DNA of 9,563 nt from Aquifex aeolicus (lineage in GTDB: Bacteria > Aquificota > Aquificia > Aquificales > Aquificaceae). The stretch lies in NCBI GenBank assembly GCA_011375045.1, contig DRNB01000096.1, positions 1-9,563 on the forward strand, read 5' to 3'. Under the pieces are notes generated by a model that was not told where the DNA came from, made no database searches, and saw only the letters and a program-made list of their open reading frames with translations. Within the stretch, counting starts at the first letter, position 1, and every line of letters starts with the position of its first letter. Positions 1 through 5,932 of this stretch are shown here, piece after piece. The position numbers and the translations under genes were made by a program.

Positions 1-2
1 CC

Positions 3-494
3 CGGGTGCCCGTCAGGATGGAGAACATGCACTACAGGGTCAAGAAGTTTGCGGAGCTGAAAAAGGAGATCTCCGAGATAAAGGAGATGCTCAGATCGAT
101 GGGGATAGAGGCGGACTACCTTGTAACGGGAACCTGCATGAAGCTTAGGGTAAACGTGAGCCGTCTGTTCCCCCCCGGAAGCGAGACCCCCTACCCAGAG
201 GCGCGAAGGCTCTTCCTGAACATGTGCGAGCGCCTCAGACCCTACTCCCTCCCCATAACCTTCGAGGGATACACCGACAACGTGCCCATATCGACCCCCA
301 GATTCCCCTCCAACTGGGAGCTCTCTACGGCAAGAGCCGTCAGCGTGCTGAAGCTCTTTACAGCCTGCGGCTATCCTCAGGATCTCCTCTCCGCGGTGGG
401 ATACGGGGAGTATCACCCCATAGCCCCCAACGACACCCCCCGGAACAGGGAGAGGAACAGACGCATAGAGTTCTGCATAAAGCTCAATCCGTGA
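3..494 (+). CDS. motB: MotB-type flagellar stator protein, C-terminal part (5' end outside window)
   Basis: This is the periplasmic OmpA/MotB peptidoglycan-binding domain of a flagellar motor stator subunit, which anchors the MotA/MotB ion channel to the cell wall. The frame is open to the window edge, so the N-terminal membrane helix with the ion-binding Asp lies upstream. A GTG at base 6 is not a credible start, because the protein would lack that helix. The visible part begins with a charged helical linker. It then has the full domain signature: EGYTDN (bases 264-281), NWELSTARA (312-338), SAVGYGEYHPIAPNDTP and RNRERNRRIE near the end. The Thr-Asp of the TDN motif and the closing Arg residues are the ones that contact peptidoglycan in this family. 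A second motB follows after 8 bases, so the two are cotranscribed, probably with motA upstream. The family call is firm. Which of the two paralogues is the main stator is not visible from the sequence. Confidence 0.9.
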   Translation, partial: RVPVRMENMHYRVKKFAELKKEISEIKEMLRSMGIEADYLVTGTCMKLRVNVSRLFPPGSETPYPEARRLFLNMCERLRPYSLPITFEGYTDNVPISTPRFPSNWELSTARAVSVLKLFTACGYPQDLLSAVGYGEYHPIAPNDTPRNRERNRRIEFCIKLNP

Positions 495-502
495 GGTGAG
501 TC

Positions 503-1177
503 ATGGCTCTGAAGAAGAAAGAGGAGTGCAAGAAACCCCCCGCATGGCTTACCTCCTTCAGCGACCTCATGTCCCTCCTGCTCACCTTCTTCATACTTAT
601 ATACGCCATGAGCAGTCTGGATGTGGCTCAGCTGGAGAAGTTCATATCCTACTTCCAGCCCGAGAGGAAGTTCTACCTCAAGAAGACCTCCATACTTCCC
701 CCCATAAACCCGCCTCCCAAGGACGTGGCTCTGAAGATAAAGAGGAGAATTCAGAAGGTTCTCCCCCCCTGGGCTTTCCAGATAGTTATAACGGCGGATT
801 TTGTCAAGCTACGGCTCTTCGATAAGATCTTCTTCGAAAACGGAAGCTACCGTCTGACCCCGAAAGCCCAAGAAGCCCTCAGGGAGGTGGCGGAGGTCCT
901 GAAGAAGCTGCCGGAGCGATCCTTCATAAGGGTGGAGGGACACGTGAGCGAGATCGTGGAGGTGAGGGATCCCTACGTGAGGGACAGGTGGGAGCTGTCC
1001 GTGAGGCGTGCAACGGAGGTGGTTCGCTTCCTCCAGGCTCAGGGGGTAGACCCCACAAAGCTCTCCGCGGGGGGATTTGGGGACACAAGACCCCTCTACA
1101 CCTGGCGTCAGCCGATCCTCATGGAGCGAAACAACAGGGTCGAGATATACATAAATCTGGCGAAGAGAAAGGAGTAG
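503..1177 (+). CDS. motB: MotB flagellar stator protein, second copy, complete
   Basis: This is a full-length 224-residue MotB. A short basic N-terminus (Lys4-6, Lys10-11) is followed by SFSDLMSLLLTFF. Asp21 is the expected ion-binding Asp (Asp32 in E. coli MotB) at the start of a single membrane helix, residues about 21-38. A plug-like amphipathic stretch (QLEKFISYF, 43-51) and a proline-rich linker come next, then the OmpA-type domain (about 95-218) with RWELSVRRA, AGGFGDTRP and RNNRVEI. The usual Thr-Asp of the GHTD motif reads Val-Ser here (EGHVSE, 145-150), unlike the upstream copy. The Shine-Dalgarno GAGG at 493-496, overlapping the previous stop, is 6 nt from the ATG. A tandem motB pair resembles motB1/motB2 of Aquifex, where I recall one stator form being sodium driven. 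The coupling ion cannot be read from this sequence. Confidence 0.93.
   Translation: MALKKKEECKKPPAWLTSFSDLMSLLLTFFILIYAMSSLDVAQLEKFISYFQPERKFYLKKTSILPPINPPPKDVALKIKRRIQKVLPPWAFQIVITADFVKLRLFDKIFFENGSYRLTPKAQEALREVAEVLKKLPERSFIRVEGHVSEIVEVRDPYVRDRWELSVRRATEVVRFLQAQGVDPTKLSAGGFGDTRPLYTWRQPILMERNNRVEIYINLAKRKE
1168..1174 (+). promoter_or_regulatory. Shine-Dalgarno-like AAAGGAG before an alternative TTG start
   Basis: AAAGGAG lies within the last codons of motB and ends 4 nt before TTG 1179, which is in frame with the MIP18-family gene. Starting there would add 20 residues (beginning LKKMINILFTSG) before the conserved N-terminus. The match may be incidental, since it also encodes Lys-Glu at the end of MotB. 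It is the only ribosome-binding-like site near this gene, so it competes with the leaderless start at 1239. Confidence 0.35.
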
Positions 1178-1202
1178 TTTGAAAAAGATGATAAATATCC
1201 TG

Positions 1203-1232
1203 TTCACTTCCGGGGAAAAAAGAACATATTAT
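1203..1232 (+). promoter_or_regulatory. Candidate promoter of the MIP18-V4R-bioB operon, leaderless type
   Basis: TATTAT at 1227-1232 matches the -10 consensus at 5 of 6 positions. TTCACT at 1203-1208 matches the -35 at 4 of 6, with an 18-nt spacer. The -10 ends 6 nt before ATG 1239, so the first transcribed base would be the A of the start codon. The stretch is clearly AT-richer than the coding sequence around it, and no Shine-Dalgarno sequence sits in front of 1239. Confidence 0.5.
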
Positions 1233-1238
1233 TTCCTT

Positions 1239-1547
1239 ATGGAGCGGGAGATATACGAAGTCCTCAAAGAGGTAAGGGATCCCGAGATACCCATCGACAT
1301 AGTCAACTTAGGGTTAATTTACGGCGTGAGGGTGGTAAACGGAATCGCTTACATAGACATGACGCTGACAGTTCAGGGCTGTCCTGCGAAGCAGTTTTTT
1401 GCGGAACATATAAGACAGAAGATACTGGAAAAATTCCCTCATTTAGAGGATGTTGTTGTAGAATTTGTATTTGAGCCGCCATGGACAAAGGAAAAGATTT
1501 CGGAAGAGGGCAAGGCTCGGTTGAGGCGTTTGGGATGGGATATCTGA
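1239..1547 (+). CDS. MIP18/DUF59 family Fe-S cluster assembly protein (SufT/PaaD-like)
   Basis: This 102-residue protein is a complete MIP18-family (DUF59) domain. Members such as SufT and eukaryotic CIA2 help load iron-sulfur clusters onto target proteins in the cytoplasm; PaaD is a related member. The family signatures are all present: DPEIPIDIVNLGLIYGV (14-30), the reactive Cys48 in LTVQGCPAKQFF (43-54), and the closing PPWTKEKISEEGK (80-92). I chose ATG 1239 because the first residues (MEREIYEVLKEVRDPEIP) line up with the usual family N-terminus and because a -10 element sits at exactly leaderless spacing. TTG 1179 with AAAGGAG before it is the alternative and would add 20 unusual residues. 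The next gene's preferred ATG lies 10 bases inside its 3' end, so the two are translationally coupled. Two genes on is bioB, an Fe-S enzyme, a plausible client by inference only. Confidence 0.88.
   Translation: MEREIYEVLKEVRDPEIPIDIVNLGLIYGVRVVNGIAYIDMTLTVQGCPAKQFFAEHIRQKILEKFPHLEDVVVEFVFEPPWTKEKISEEGKARLRRLGWDI
1523..1526 (+). promoter_or_regulatory. Ribosome-binding site deciding the V4R start
   Basis: GAGG is placed 8 nt before ATG 1535. It supports that start over the earlier in-frame ATG 1481, which would overlap the preceding gene by 67 bases and add 18 Gly-rich residues with no family counterpart that I recognise. Confidence 0.55.
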
Positions 1548-2020
1548 AGGATAACATCAGGGCGCTTGCTGAGGCGATCGAGCGGGAGTCCGTCCTGATC
1601 CACAGGGACGCGCTCATAGACGGCTACAGGGAGATCCATAAACTCTCCAAGCTGGGTGTGGACAAAATAATAAAGAAGGCTGCGGAATACGGAGGCAAGA
1701 AGGGAGCCCGAACGCTCAGGGACAGGTACGGCGTGTTCACAGACAGGCTGGACGAGGCTTTGGAGCTCCTCACCATAATAGCGGAGTCCTCCCGGCTGAT
1801 AGACCTCTTCGAATACGACATGGACGAGATGGAGGTGTACGTGGAAGGATCCATCCTTGTGGAGGCTGTCGGGGAGAACCCCAAGCCCGTCTGCAAGCCG
1901 ATGGCTGGCTTCTTCAAGGGGTTTCTCAGCGCCTTCCTCGACAGGAAGTTCGACGTCGAGGAGGTAGCCTGTGCGGCTCAGGGTTACGAACGGTGCACCT
2001 TTAAGATAAAGCAGAAGTAA
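1535..2020 (+). CDS. Free-standing V4R-domain protein (putative small-molecule/zinc-binding)
   Basis: From ATG 1535 this is a 161-residue soluble protein. The C-terminal ~60 residues carry the V4R (4-vinyl reductase) signature: Cys120, then GFFKGFLSAFL (125-135), and VEEVACAAQGYERCTFKI (141-158) with Glu143, Cys146 and Cys154. V4R domains occur in bacteriochlorophyll BchJ and in the phenol-sensing N-terminal part of activators such as DmpR and MopR, where Cys/Glu ligands hold a zinc under the ligand pocket. The N-terminal ~100 residues are mostly helical and charged, as expected for the rest of the sensor fold. There is no AAA+ or DNA-binding part, so it is not itself a regulator of the DmpR type. 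It sits between an Fe-S assembly gene and bioB. The family call is good; ligand and role are unknown, and nothing else here suggests pigment synthesis. Confidence 0.78.
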   Translation: MGYLKDNIRALAEAIERESVLIHRDALIDGYREIHKLSKLGVDKIIKKAAEYGGKKGARTLRDRYGVFTDRLDEALELLTIIAESSRLIDLFEYDMDEMEVYVEGSILVEAVGENPKPVCKPMAGFFKGFLSAFLDRKFDVEEVACAAQGYERCTFKIKQK

Positions 2021-2045
2021 AACCTCAACCTGCCGGAGGTAAGCC

Positions 2046-3050
2046 ATGGACAGATACGAGGAGTTTATTCTGGATCTATACAGACACGTCCGCGAGGGGG
2101 GAGCTGTCTCGCGGGAGTCCGCTCTGGAGTTGCTGAAGCTACCCGACGACTACCTTCCCCTTCTGGTTCACTTCGCTCAGAAGCTCAAGAGGCACTTCTT
2201 TCCGGAGAACGAATACGAGTTCTGCTCCATAATAAACGCCAAGAGCGGAGCCTGCACGGAGGACTGCGGCTTCTGCGCCCAGTCAGGATTTTACAGAACG
2301 CCCATAAACATATACGGTCTTGTTCCCAAGGAGGAGATGATCGAAGGCGCCCGCAGGGGCGTTGAGTTCGGCGCAAACAGATACTGCATAGTTCTGTCCG
2401 GCAAAAGAGCTTCCGCTGAAGAGATCGCCCGCATAGGGGAGGCGGTAAGGGAGATAAGGGAGGAAGAAAGTCTACCCATAAACGTCTGCGTTTCGGCTGG
2501 TACCCTCGGCAGGGAAGATCTGGAGGTCCTCAAATCGGTGGGGGTGAGCCGGGTGAACCACAACCTCGAAACCTCGGAGAACTTCTTCCCCAGAATAGTA
2601 ACGACCCACAGCTGGAGGGAAAGGTTCGAAACCATCCTGAGGGTGAAGGAAGCAGGTCTTTCGACCTGCTCGGGGGGTGTGTTTGGAATGGGGGAATCCG
2701 ACGAAGACAGGGTCGATCTCGCCCTCACCTACAGGGAGCTGGGGGTGGACTCCATACCCCTTAACTTCCTCATGCCCATACCCGGAACACCCCTTGCCGG
2801 CGCCTCCGGCGTAACCCCCTTTACCGCCCTCAGGATAATAGCCCTGTTCAGGTTCACGAACCCCCGTGCGGAGCTGAGGCTCTGCGGTGGAAGGGAGCAA
2901 ACGCTCAGGGACTTTCACGGGCTCGCGGTTCTGATGGTCAACGCCATGATGGTGGGAGGTTATCTGACGAGGGCAGGCAGAGACATAAAGAAGGACTATC
3001 AGCTCCTCGAAGATCTCTCCGCCCGCAGAAAGGAGAAGGTCCTGTTTTAG
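2046..3050 (+). CDS. bioB: Biotin synthase BioB (radical SAM)
   Basis: BioB inserts sulfur into dethiobiotin to make biotin, the last step of the pathway, in the cytoplasm. This 334-residue copy has every key residue I can check against the E. coli enzyme. The radical-SAM [4Fe-4S] motif is ACTEDCGFCAQS, with Cys70, Cys74 and Cys77. The ligands of the sacrificial [2Fe-2S] cluster are Cys114 (RYCIVLSG), Cys148 (INVCVSAGTL), Cys208 (STCSGGVFGMGE) and Arg278 (LRLCGGREQ). The NHNLETS motif (171-177) is also present. The start is well supported: GGAGGT at 2035-2040 lies 5 nt before the ATG and 25 bases separate it from the V4R stop. The MIP18 gene two genes upstream could help mature its clusters. 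The stop codon overlaps the stop of the convergent acs gene. No other bio genes are visible here. Confidence 0.96.
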   Translation: MDRYEEFILDLYRHVREGGAVSRESALELLKLPDDYLPLLVHFAQKLKRHFFPENEYEFCSIINAKSGACTEDCGFCAQSGFYRTPINIYGLVPKEEMIEGARRGVEFGANRYCIVLSGKRASAEEIARIGEAVREIREEESLPINVCVSAGTLGREDLEVLKSVGVSRVNHNLETSENFFPRIVTTHSWRERFETILRVKEAGLSTCSGGVFGMGESDEDRVDLALTYRELGVDSIPLNFLMPIPGTPLAGASGVTPFTALRIIALFRFTNPRAELRLCGGREQTLRDFHGLAVLMVNAMMVGGYLTRAGRDIKKDYQLLEDLSARRKEKVLF

Positions 3051-4942
3051 TCTTCGAGGGTGGACACGTCCCCGATCTCGAGCCCCAGCTCTCTGGCACG
3101 CAGTATCCGTCTCATTATCTTTCCGCTTCTCGTCTTGGGTAGCCTGTCCACGAACTCTATCTCGTCGGGCACGGCTATCGGACCGAGTTCGTTCCTTACG
3201 TGGAGCCTGAGCTCCTCCGCGAGCTCCGCCGAGGCTCTGTAACCCTCCTTCAGGATAACGAAGGCTTTTATGGACTCTCCCTTTACCTCGTGGGGTTTTC
3301 CTATGACCGCCGCCTCCGCAACCGCCGGGTGATCGACCAGAGCGCTCTCGACCTCCATCGTCCCTATCCTGTGCCCCGCCACGTTTATAACGTCGTCCGC
3401 CCTTCCCAGAATCATTATGTAGCCTTCCTCGTCGTAGGAGGCAAGGTCATCCGTGTTGTAAACGTTTCCCGGTATGGATCTCCAGTATTTTTCGTAGCGT
3501 TCGGGCTCACCCCAGCACGTCCTCAGCATGGAGGGCCAGGGGTTCCTGATGACGAGCACACCTACGGTGTTTGGGGGAACCCTTTTGCCGTCTCTGTCGA
3601 CAACATCGGCGATTACCCCAAAGAAGGGTTTGCCCGCCTTGCCGGGCTTTGTGGCGTAAGAGGGAACGGTGGTTACCATGTGCGCTCCCGTTTCCGTCTG
3701 CCACCAGGTATCGACGATCACACACCGCTCTCTTCCTATGTGTTTGTGGTACCAGTGCCACGCCTCGGGGTTTATGGGTTCGCCCACGGATCCAAGGATC
3801 CTCAGGGAGGACAGATCGTATCTGGAGGGCCACTCCTCACCGTACTTCATGAACATCCTGATGGCTGTCGGTGCTGTGTAAAAGACGTTTACCCTGTATC
3901 TCTCTATATAGCTCCACCACCTCCCCGGATCGGGGTAGTCGGGCGCGCCCTCGGTTACCAGAGAGGTTACGCCGTTAGCCAGTATGCCGTAAACTATGTA
4001 GGAGTGTCCTGTAACCCATCCTATATCCGCGGTGCACCAGAAGATATCGTCTTCATGAAGATCGAAGACAACCTTGGAGGTGTAGTAGGTCTGAACCATA
4101 TAACCCCCTACTGTGTGAAGGACCCCCTTGGGTTTGCCCGTGGTCCCCGAGGTGTAAAGGATGAAGAGGGGATCCTCCGCATCGAGCACCTCCGGCTCAC
4201 AGTAAGGTTCCGAGGTCCTCACAAGCTCCTCCAGATCCACAAGACCCTCACTTTCCGTCAGATCCCCGTCCCTGTCCCATACGATCAGGTGCTGAACGAA
4301 GTCAAGCCCCTCCACCGCTTTGAGCACCGTCGGGAGCAGGTCTATCTTTCTACCCCTCCTGAGGGTGTAACTTGCGGTAACCACCACCTTTGCCTTGGCG
4401 TCCGATATGCGCATCCTGAGGGCGCCTTCCGAGAAACCGGCGAACACAACGCTGTGGATCGCCCCCAGACGGGCGCAGGCGAGCATGACGGCTATCGCCT
4501 CCACTGAGCTGGGCATGTAAATAGAAACCCTGTCTCCCTTCCCCACCCCTAAGGACCGCAGTCCGTTGGCTATCCTGCAGACAAGCTCCAGAAGCTCACC
4601 GTAGGTGATCTTTCGCTCCCTGTTCTCCTCATCGAGGTAGATGTAGGCTATCTTGTTTCTTCTTCCCTCCCGCACGTGTCTGTCGAGGCAGTTGTAGGTT
4701 ACGTTCGTCTTCCCGCCCACGAACCACTTGGCGTGGGGAAACTCCCACTCGAGGACCTTCTGCCACTTCTCGAACCAGAAGAGTTCCTCCGCCACCTCCG
4801 CCCAGAAGGATTCCGGATCCCTGAGGGATTTCTCGTAGAGGGCGTCGTAGTCCTTGACCCACGCACGTTCTACAATCTCCCGGGGAGGGTAAAACTTCTC
4901 CCCTATTTTGAGGAGCACCTCCGCCCTTTCCCTTCCGTTCAT
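3047..4942 (-). CDS. acs: Acetyl-CoA synthetase (AMP-forming)
   Basis: Acs activates acetate with ATP and CoA, through acetyl-AMP, to acetyl-CoA in the cytoplasm. At 631 residues it is about full family length. The ATP-binding loop YTSGTTGKPKG is at 263-273, ADIGWVTGHSYIVYG at 305-319, GEPINPEAW at 387-395 and DTWWQTETG at 411-419. The Trp pair at 413-414 is the one that restricts the pocket to acetate in Salmonella Acs. GRADDVINVAGHR (513-525) carries the hinge and phosphate-contact residues. PKTRSGKIMRR ends with Lys608, the residue acetylated to switch the enzyme off in other bacteria. One oddity is YNTDDLA (495-501), where most Acs have Gly-Asp; the ribose-binding Asp (499) is kept. A strong GGAGGTG (4948-4954) lies 5 nt before the ATG and 18 bases separate it from the fba stop, so it is the second gene of that operon. 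Confidence 0.96.
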   Translation of the reverse strand: MNGRERAEVLLKIGEKFYPPREIVERAWVKDYDALYEKSLRDPESFWAEVAEELFWFEKWQKVLEWEFPHAKWFVGGKTNVTYNCLDRHVREGRRNKIAYIYLDEENRERKITYGELLELVCRIANGLRSLGVGKGDRVSIYMPSSVEAIAVMLACARLGAIHSVVFAGFSEGALRMRISDAKAKVVVTASYTLRRGRKIDLLPTVLKAVEGLDFVQHLIVWDRDGDLTESEGLVDLEELVRTSEPYCEPEVLDAEDPLFILYTSGTTGKPKGVLHTVGGYMVQTYYTSKVVFDLHEDDIFWCTADIGWVTGHSYIVYGILANGVTSLVTEGAPDYPDPGRWWSYIERYRVNVFYTAPTAIRMFMKYGEEWPSRYDLSSLRILGSVGEPINPEAWHWYHKHIGRERCVIVDTWWQTETGAHMVTTVPSYATKPGKAGKPFFGVIADVVDRDGKRVPPNTVGVLVIRNPWPSMLRTCWGEPERYEKYWRSIPGNVYNTDDLASYDEEGYIMILGRADDVINVAGHRIGTMEVESALVDHPAVAEAAVIGKPHEVKGESIKAFVILKEGYRASAELAEELRLHVRNELGPIAVPDEIEFVDRLPKTRSGKIMRRILRARELGLEIGDVSTLED

Positions 4943-4960
4943 GACAGCACCTCCAGACTT

Positions 4961-5890
4961 TTACAGAAAAAGGTAAGCCTTCCCCTCGCTTCCAAAGAGG
5001 CGTATCTTCCTGCGCACCAGCTCCCTGACCTCCTCCATCGCCGGTCCGAGGAGCTTGCGGGGATCCACACTCTTTTTTTCCTCGCTCATCAACCTCCTCA
5101 GGGAGGCAAGGAACGCGAGCCTCAGATCCGTATCGGTGTTTATCTTGTTCACACCCAGCGAAACAGCTTTTCTGATGTCCTCGTCGGGGACACCTCTGGC
5201 TCCCTTCAGATCACCACCGTAACGGTTTATCTCCTCCACGTAGCTCTCATAGACCCCCGACGCTCCGTGGAGGACGAGGGGAGCGCCCGTCAGCTCCTTT
5301 ACCTTTCTGAGGCGGTCGAAATCGAGTCGGGGCTCACCCCTGAACTTAAAGGCTCCGTGAGCGGTTCCTATGGCTGGGGCGAGGGCGTCTATACCTGTTC
5401 TGAGAACGAACTCCCTTGCCTGTTCGGGATCCACAAGGACCTCCTCCCTGCTTGCCACCTCGTCCTCCGTACCCGCGAGTCTTCCCAACTCCGCCTCGAC
5501 GGCGATGTTGAGGGGCGCGCAGAGGGAAACCACCCTCCGGGTTACCTCGAGGTTCTCCTCGTAAGGTCTGTCCGAAAGATCGATCATCACGGAGGTGTAT
5601 CCGTATCTGAGGGCGAGGAGGACGGTTTCCACACGCCTGCCGTGATCGAGGTGAAGGGCAAAGGGGATCCTGTAGCTGTCTTTGACCGCGTGAACCATTC
5701 CTGAGAGGAACTCTATCCCCGCGTACCTGATGGCGCTTTCGGTGGTCTGAACTATTACCGGCGCCTCCTCCTCCGCCGCCGCATCGAGGATGGCTCTGAG
5801 AAACTCCATGTTGCTGAAGTTGAAGGCTCCGATTGCGAAGCCGAACTCGTTGGCCCGCTTCAGAAGCTCCTTTCCCGAGAGGAGGGGCAT
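4961..5890 (-). CDS. fba: Class II (zinc) fructose-bisphosphate aldolase
   Basis: This 309-residue enzyme interconverts fructose 1,6-bisphosphate with glyceraldehyde 3-phosphate and dihydroxyacetone phosphate, for glycolysis or gluconeogenesis. Catalytic Asp82 and zinc ligand His83 sit in ALHLDHGRR (78-86). Glu134 is in VEAELG, the other zinc ligands are His178 (GTAHGAFKF) and His208 (LVLHGASGV), and the phosphate/substrate motif NTDTD is at 251-255. Length and spacing suit the shorter class II enzymes (Helicobacter pylori and Thermus type), which also include tagatose-bisphosphate aldolases. Fructose bisphosphate is the simpler assumption with no sugar-utilisation genes nearby. The N-terminus MPLLSGKELLKRA matches the family, which supports this start although no Shine-Dalgarno precedes it; TAAAAT at leaderless spacing does. 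It leads the fba-acs operon and diverges from secG across 42 bases. Confidence 0.93.
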   Translation of the reverse strand: MPLLSGKELLKRANEFGFAIGAFNFSNMEFLRAILDAAAEEEAPVIVQTTESAIRYAGIEFLSGMVHAVKDSYRIPFALHLDHGRRVETVLLALRYGYTSVMIDLSDRPYEENLEVTRRVVSLCAPLNIAVEAELGRLAGTEDEVASREEVLVDPEQAREFVLRTGIDALAPAIGTAHGAFKFRGEPRLDFDRLRKVKELTGAPLVLHGASGVYESYVEEINRYGGDLKGARGVPDEDIRKAVSLGVNKINTDTDLRLAFLASLRRLMSEEKKSVDPRKLLGPAMEEVRELVRRKIRLFGSEGKAYLFL

Positions 5891-5896
5891 GCTTTC

Positions 5897-5924
5897 ATTT
5901 TATTACCCTATCGGTTAAAATAAA
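5897..5924 (-). promoter_or_regulatory. Candidate fba promoter, leaderless type
   Basis: On the minus strand TAAAAT (5902-5897) ends 6 nt before the A of the fba ATG, so transcription would start on the start codon. The best -35 is TTTATT (5924-5919, 3 of 6) with a 16-nt spacer, which is weak. No ribosome-binding site precedes the gene. The -35 region overlaps the -10 proposed for secG on the other strand. Confidence 0.45.
5916..5921 (+). promoter_or_regulatory. Candidate secG -10 element
   Basis: TAAAAT on the plus strand ends 11 nt before the secG ATG, predicting a start near 5928 and a leader of only about 5 nt. That is too short for a Shine-Dalgarno sequence, and none is seen. No convincing -35 is present at 16-18 nt upstream; that position overlaps the fba -10. 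Confidence 0.4.
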
Positions 5925-5932
5925 CCACGAAG

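Noticed and set aside
6..494. GTG at base 6 as the true start of the first motB
   Set aside because: The frame is open to the window edge, and starting here would remove the membrane helix and ion-binding Asp that any MotB needs.
1481..2020. Longer V4R reading from ATG 1481
   Set aside because: It would overlap the MIP18 gene by 67 bases and add a Gly-rich stretch without a ribosome-binding site; ATG 1535 has GAGG 8 nt upstream.
1439..2047. Minus-strand open frame (202 codons) opposite the V4R gene
   Set aside because: The plus strand carries the V4R signature with spaced Cys residues and good ribosome-binding context; this frame has neither.
3200..4507. Long plus-strand open frame (435 codons) opposite acs
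   Set aside because: It is an antisense shadow: the minus strand encodes Acs with every catalytic motif in order, while this frame has no recognisable domain. Long antisense frames are expected where the sense gene rarely uses TTA, CTA and TCA codons.
4676..5704. Plus-strand open frame (342 codons) across the acs/fba junction
   Set aside because: It runs antisense through the acs start and most of fba, both certain genes, and its translation shows no family motif.
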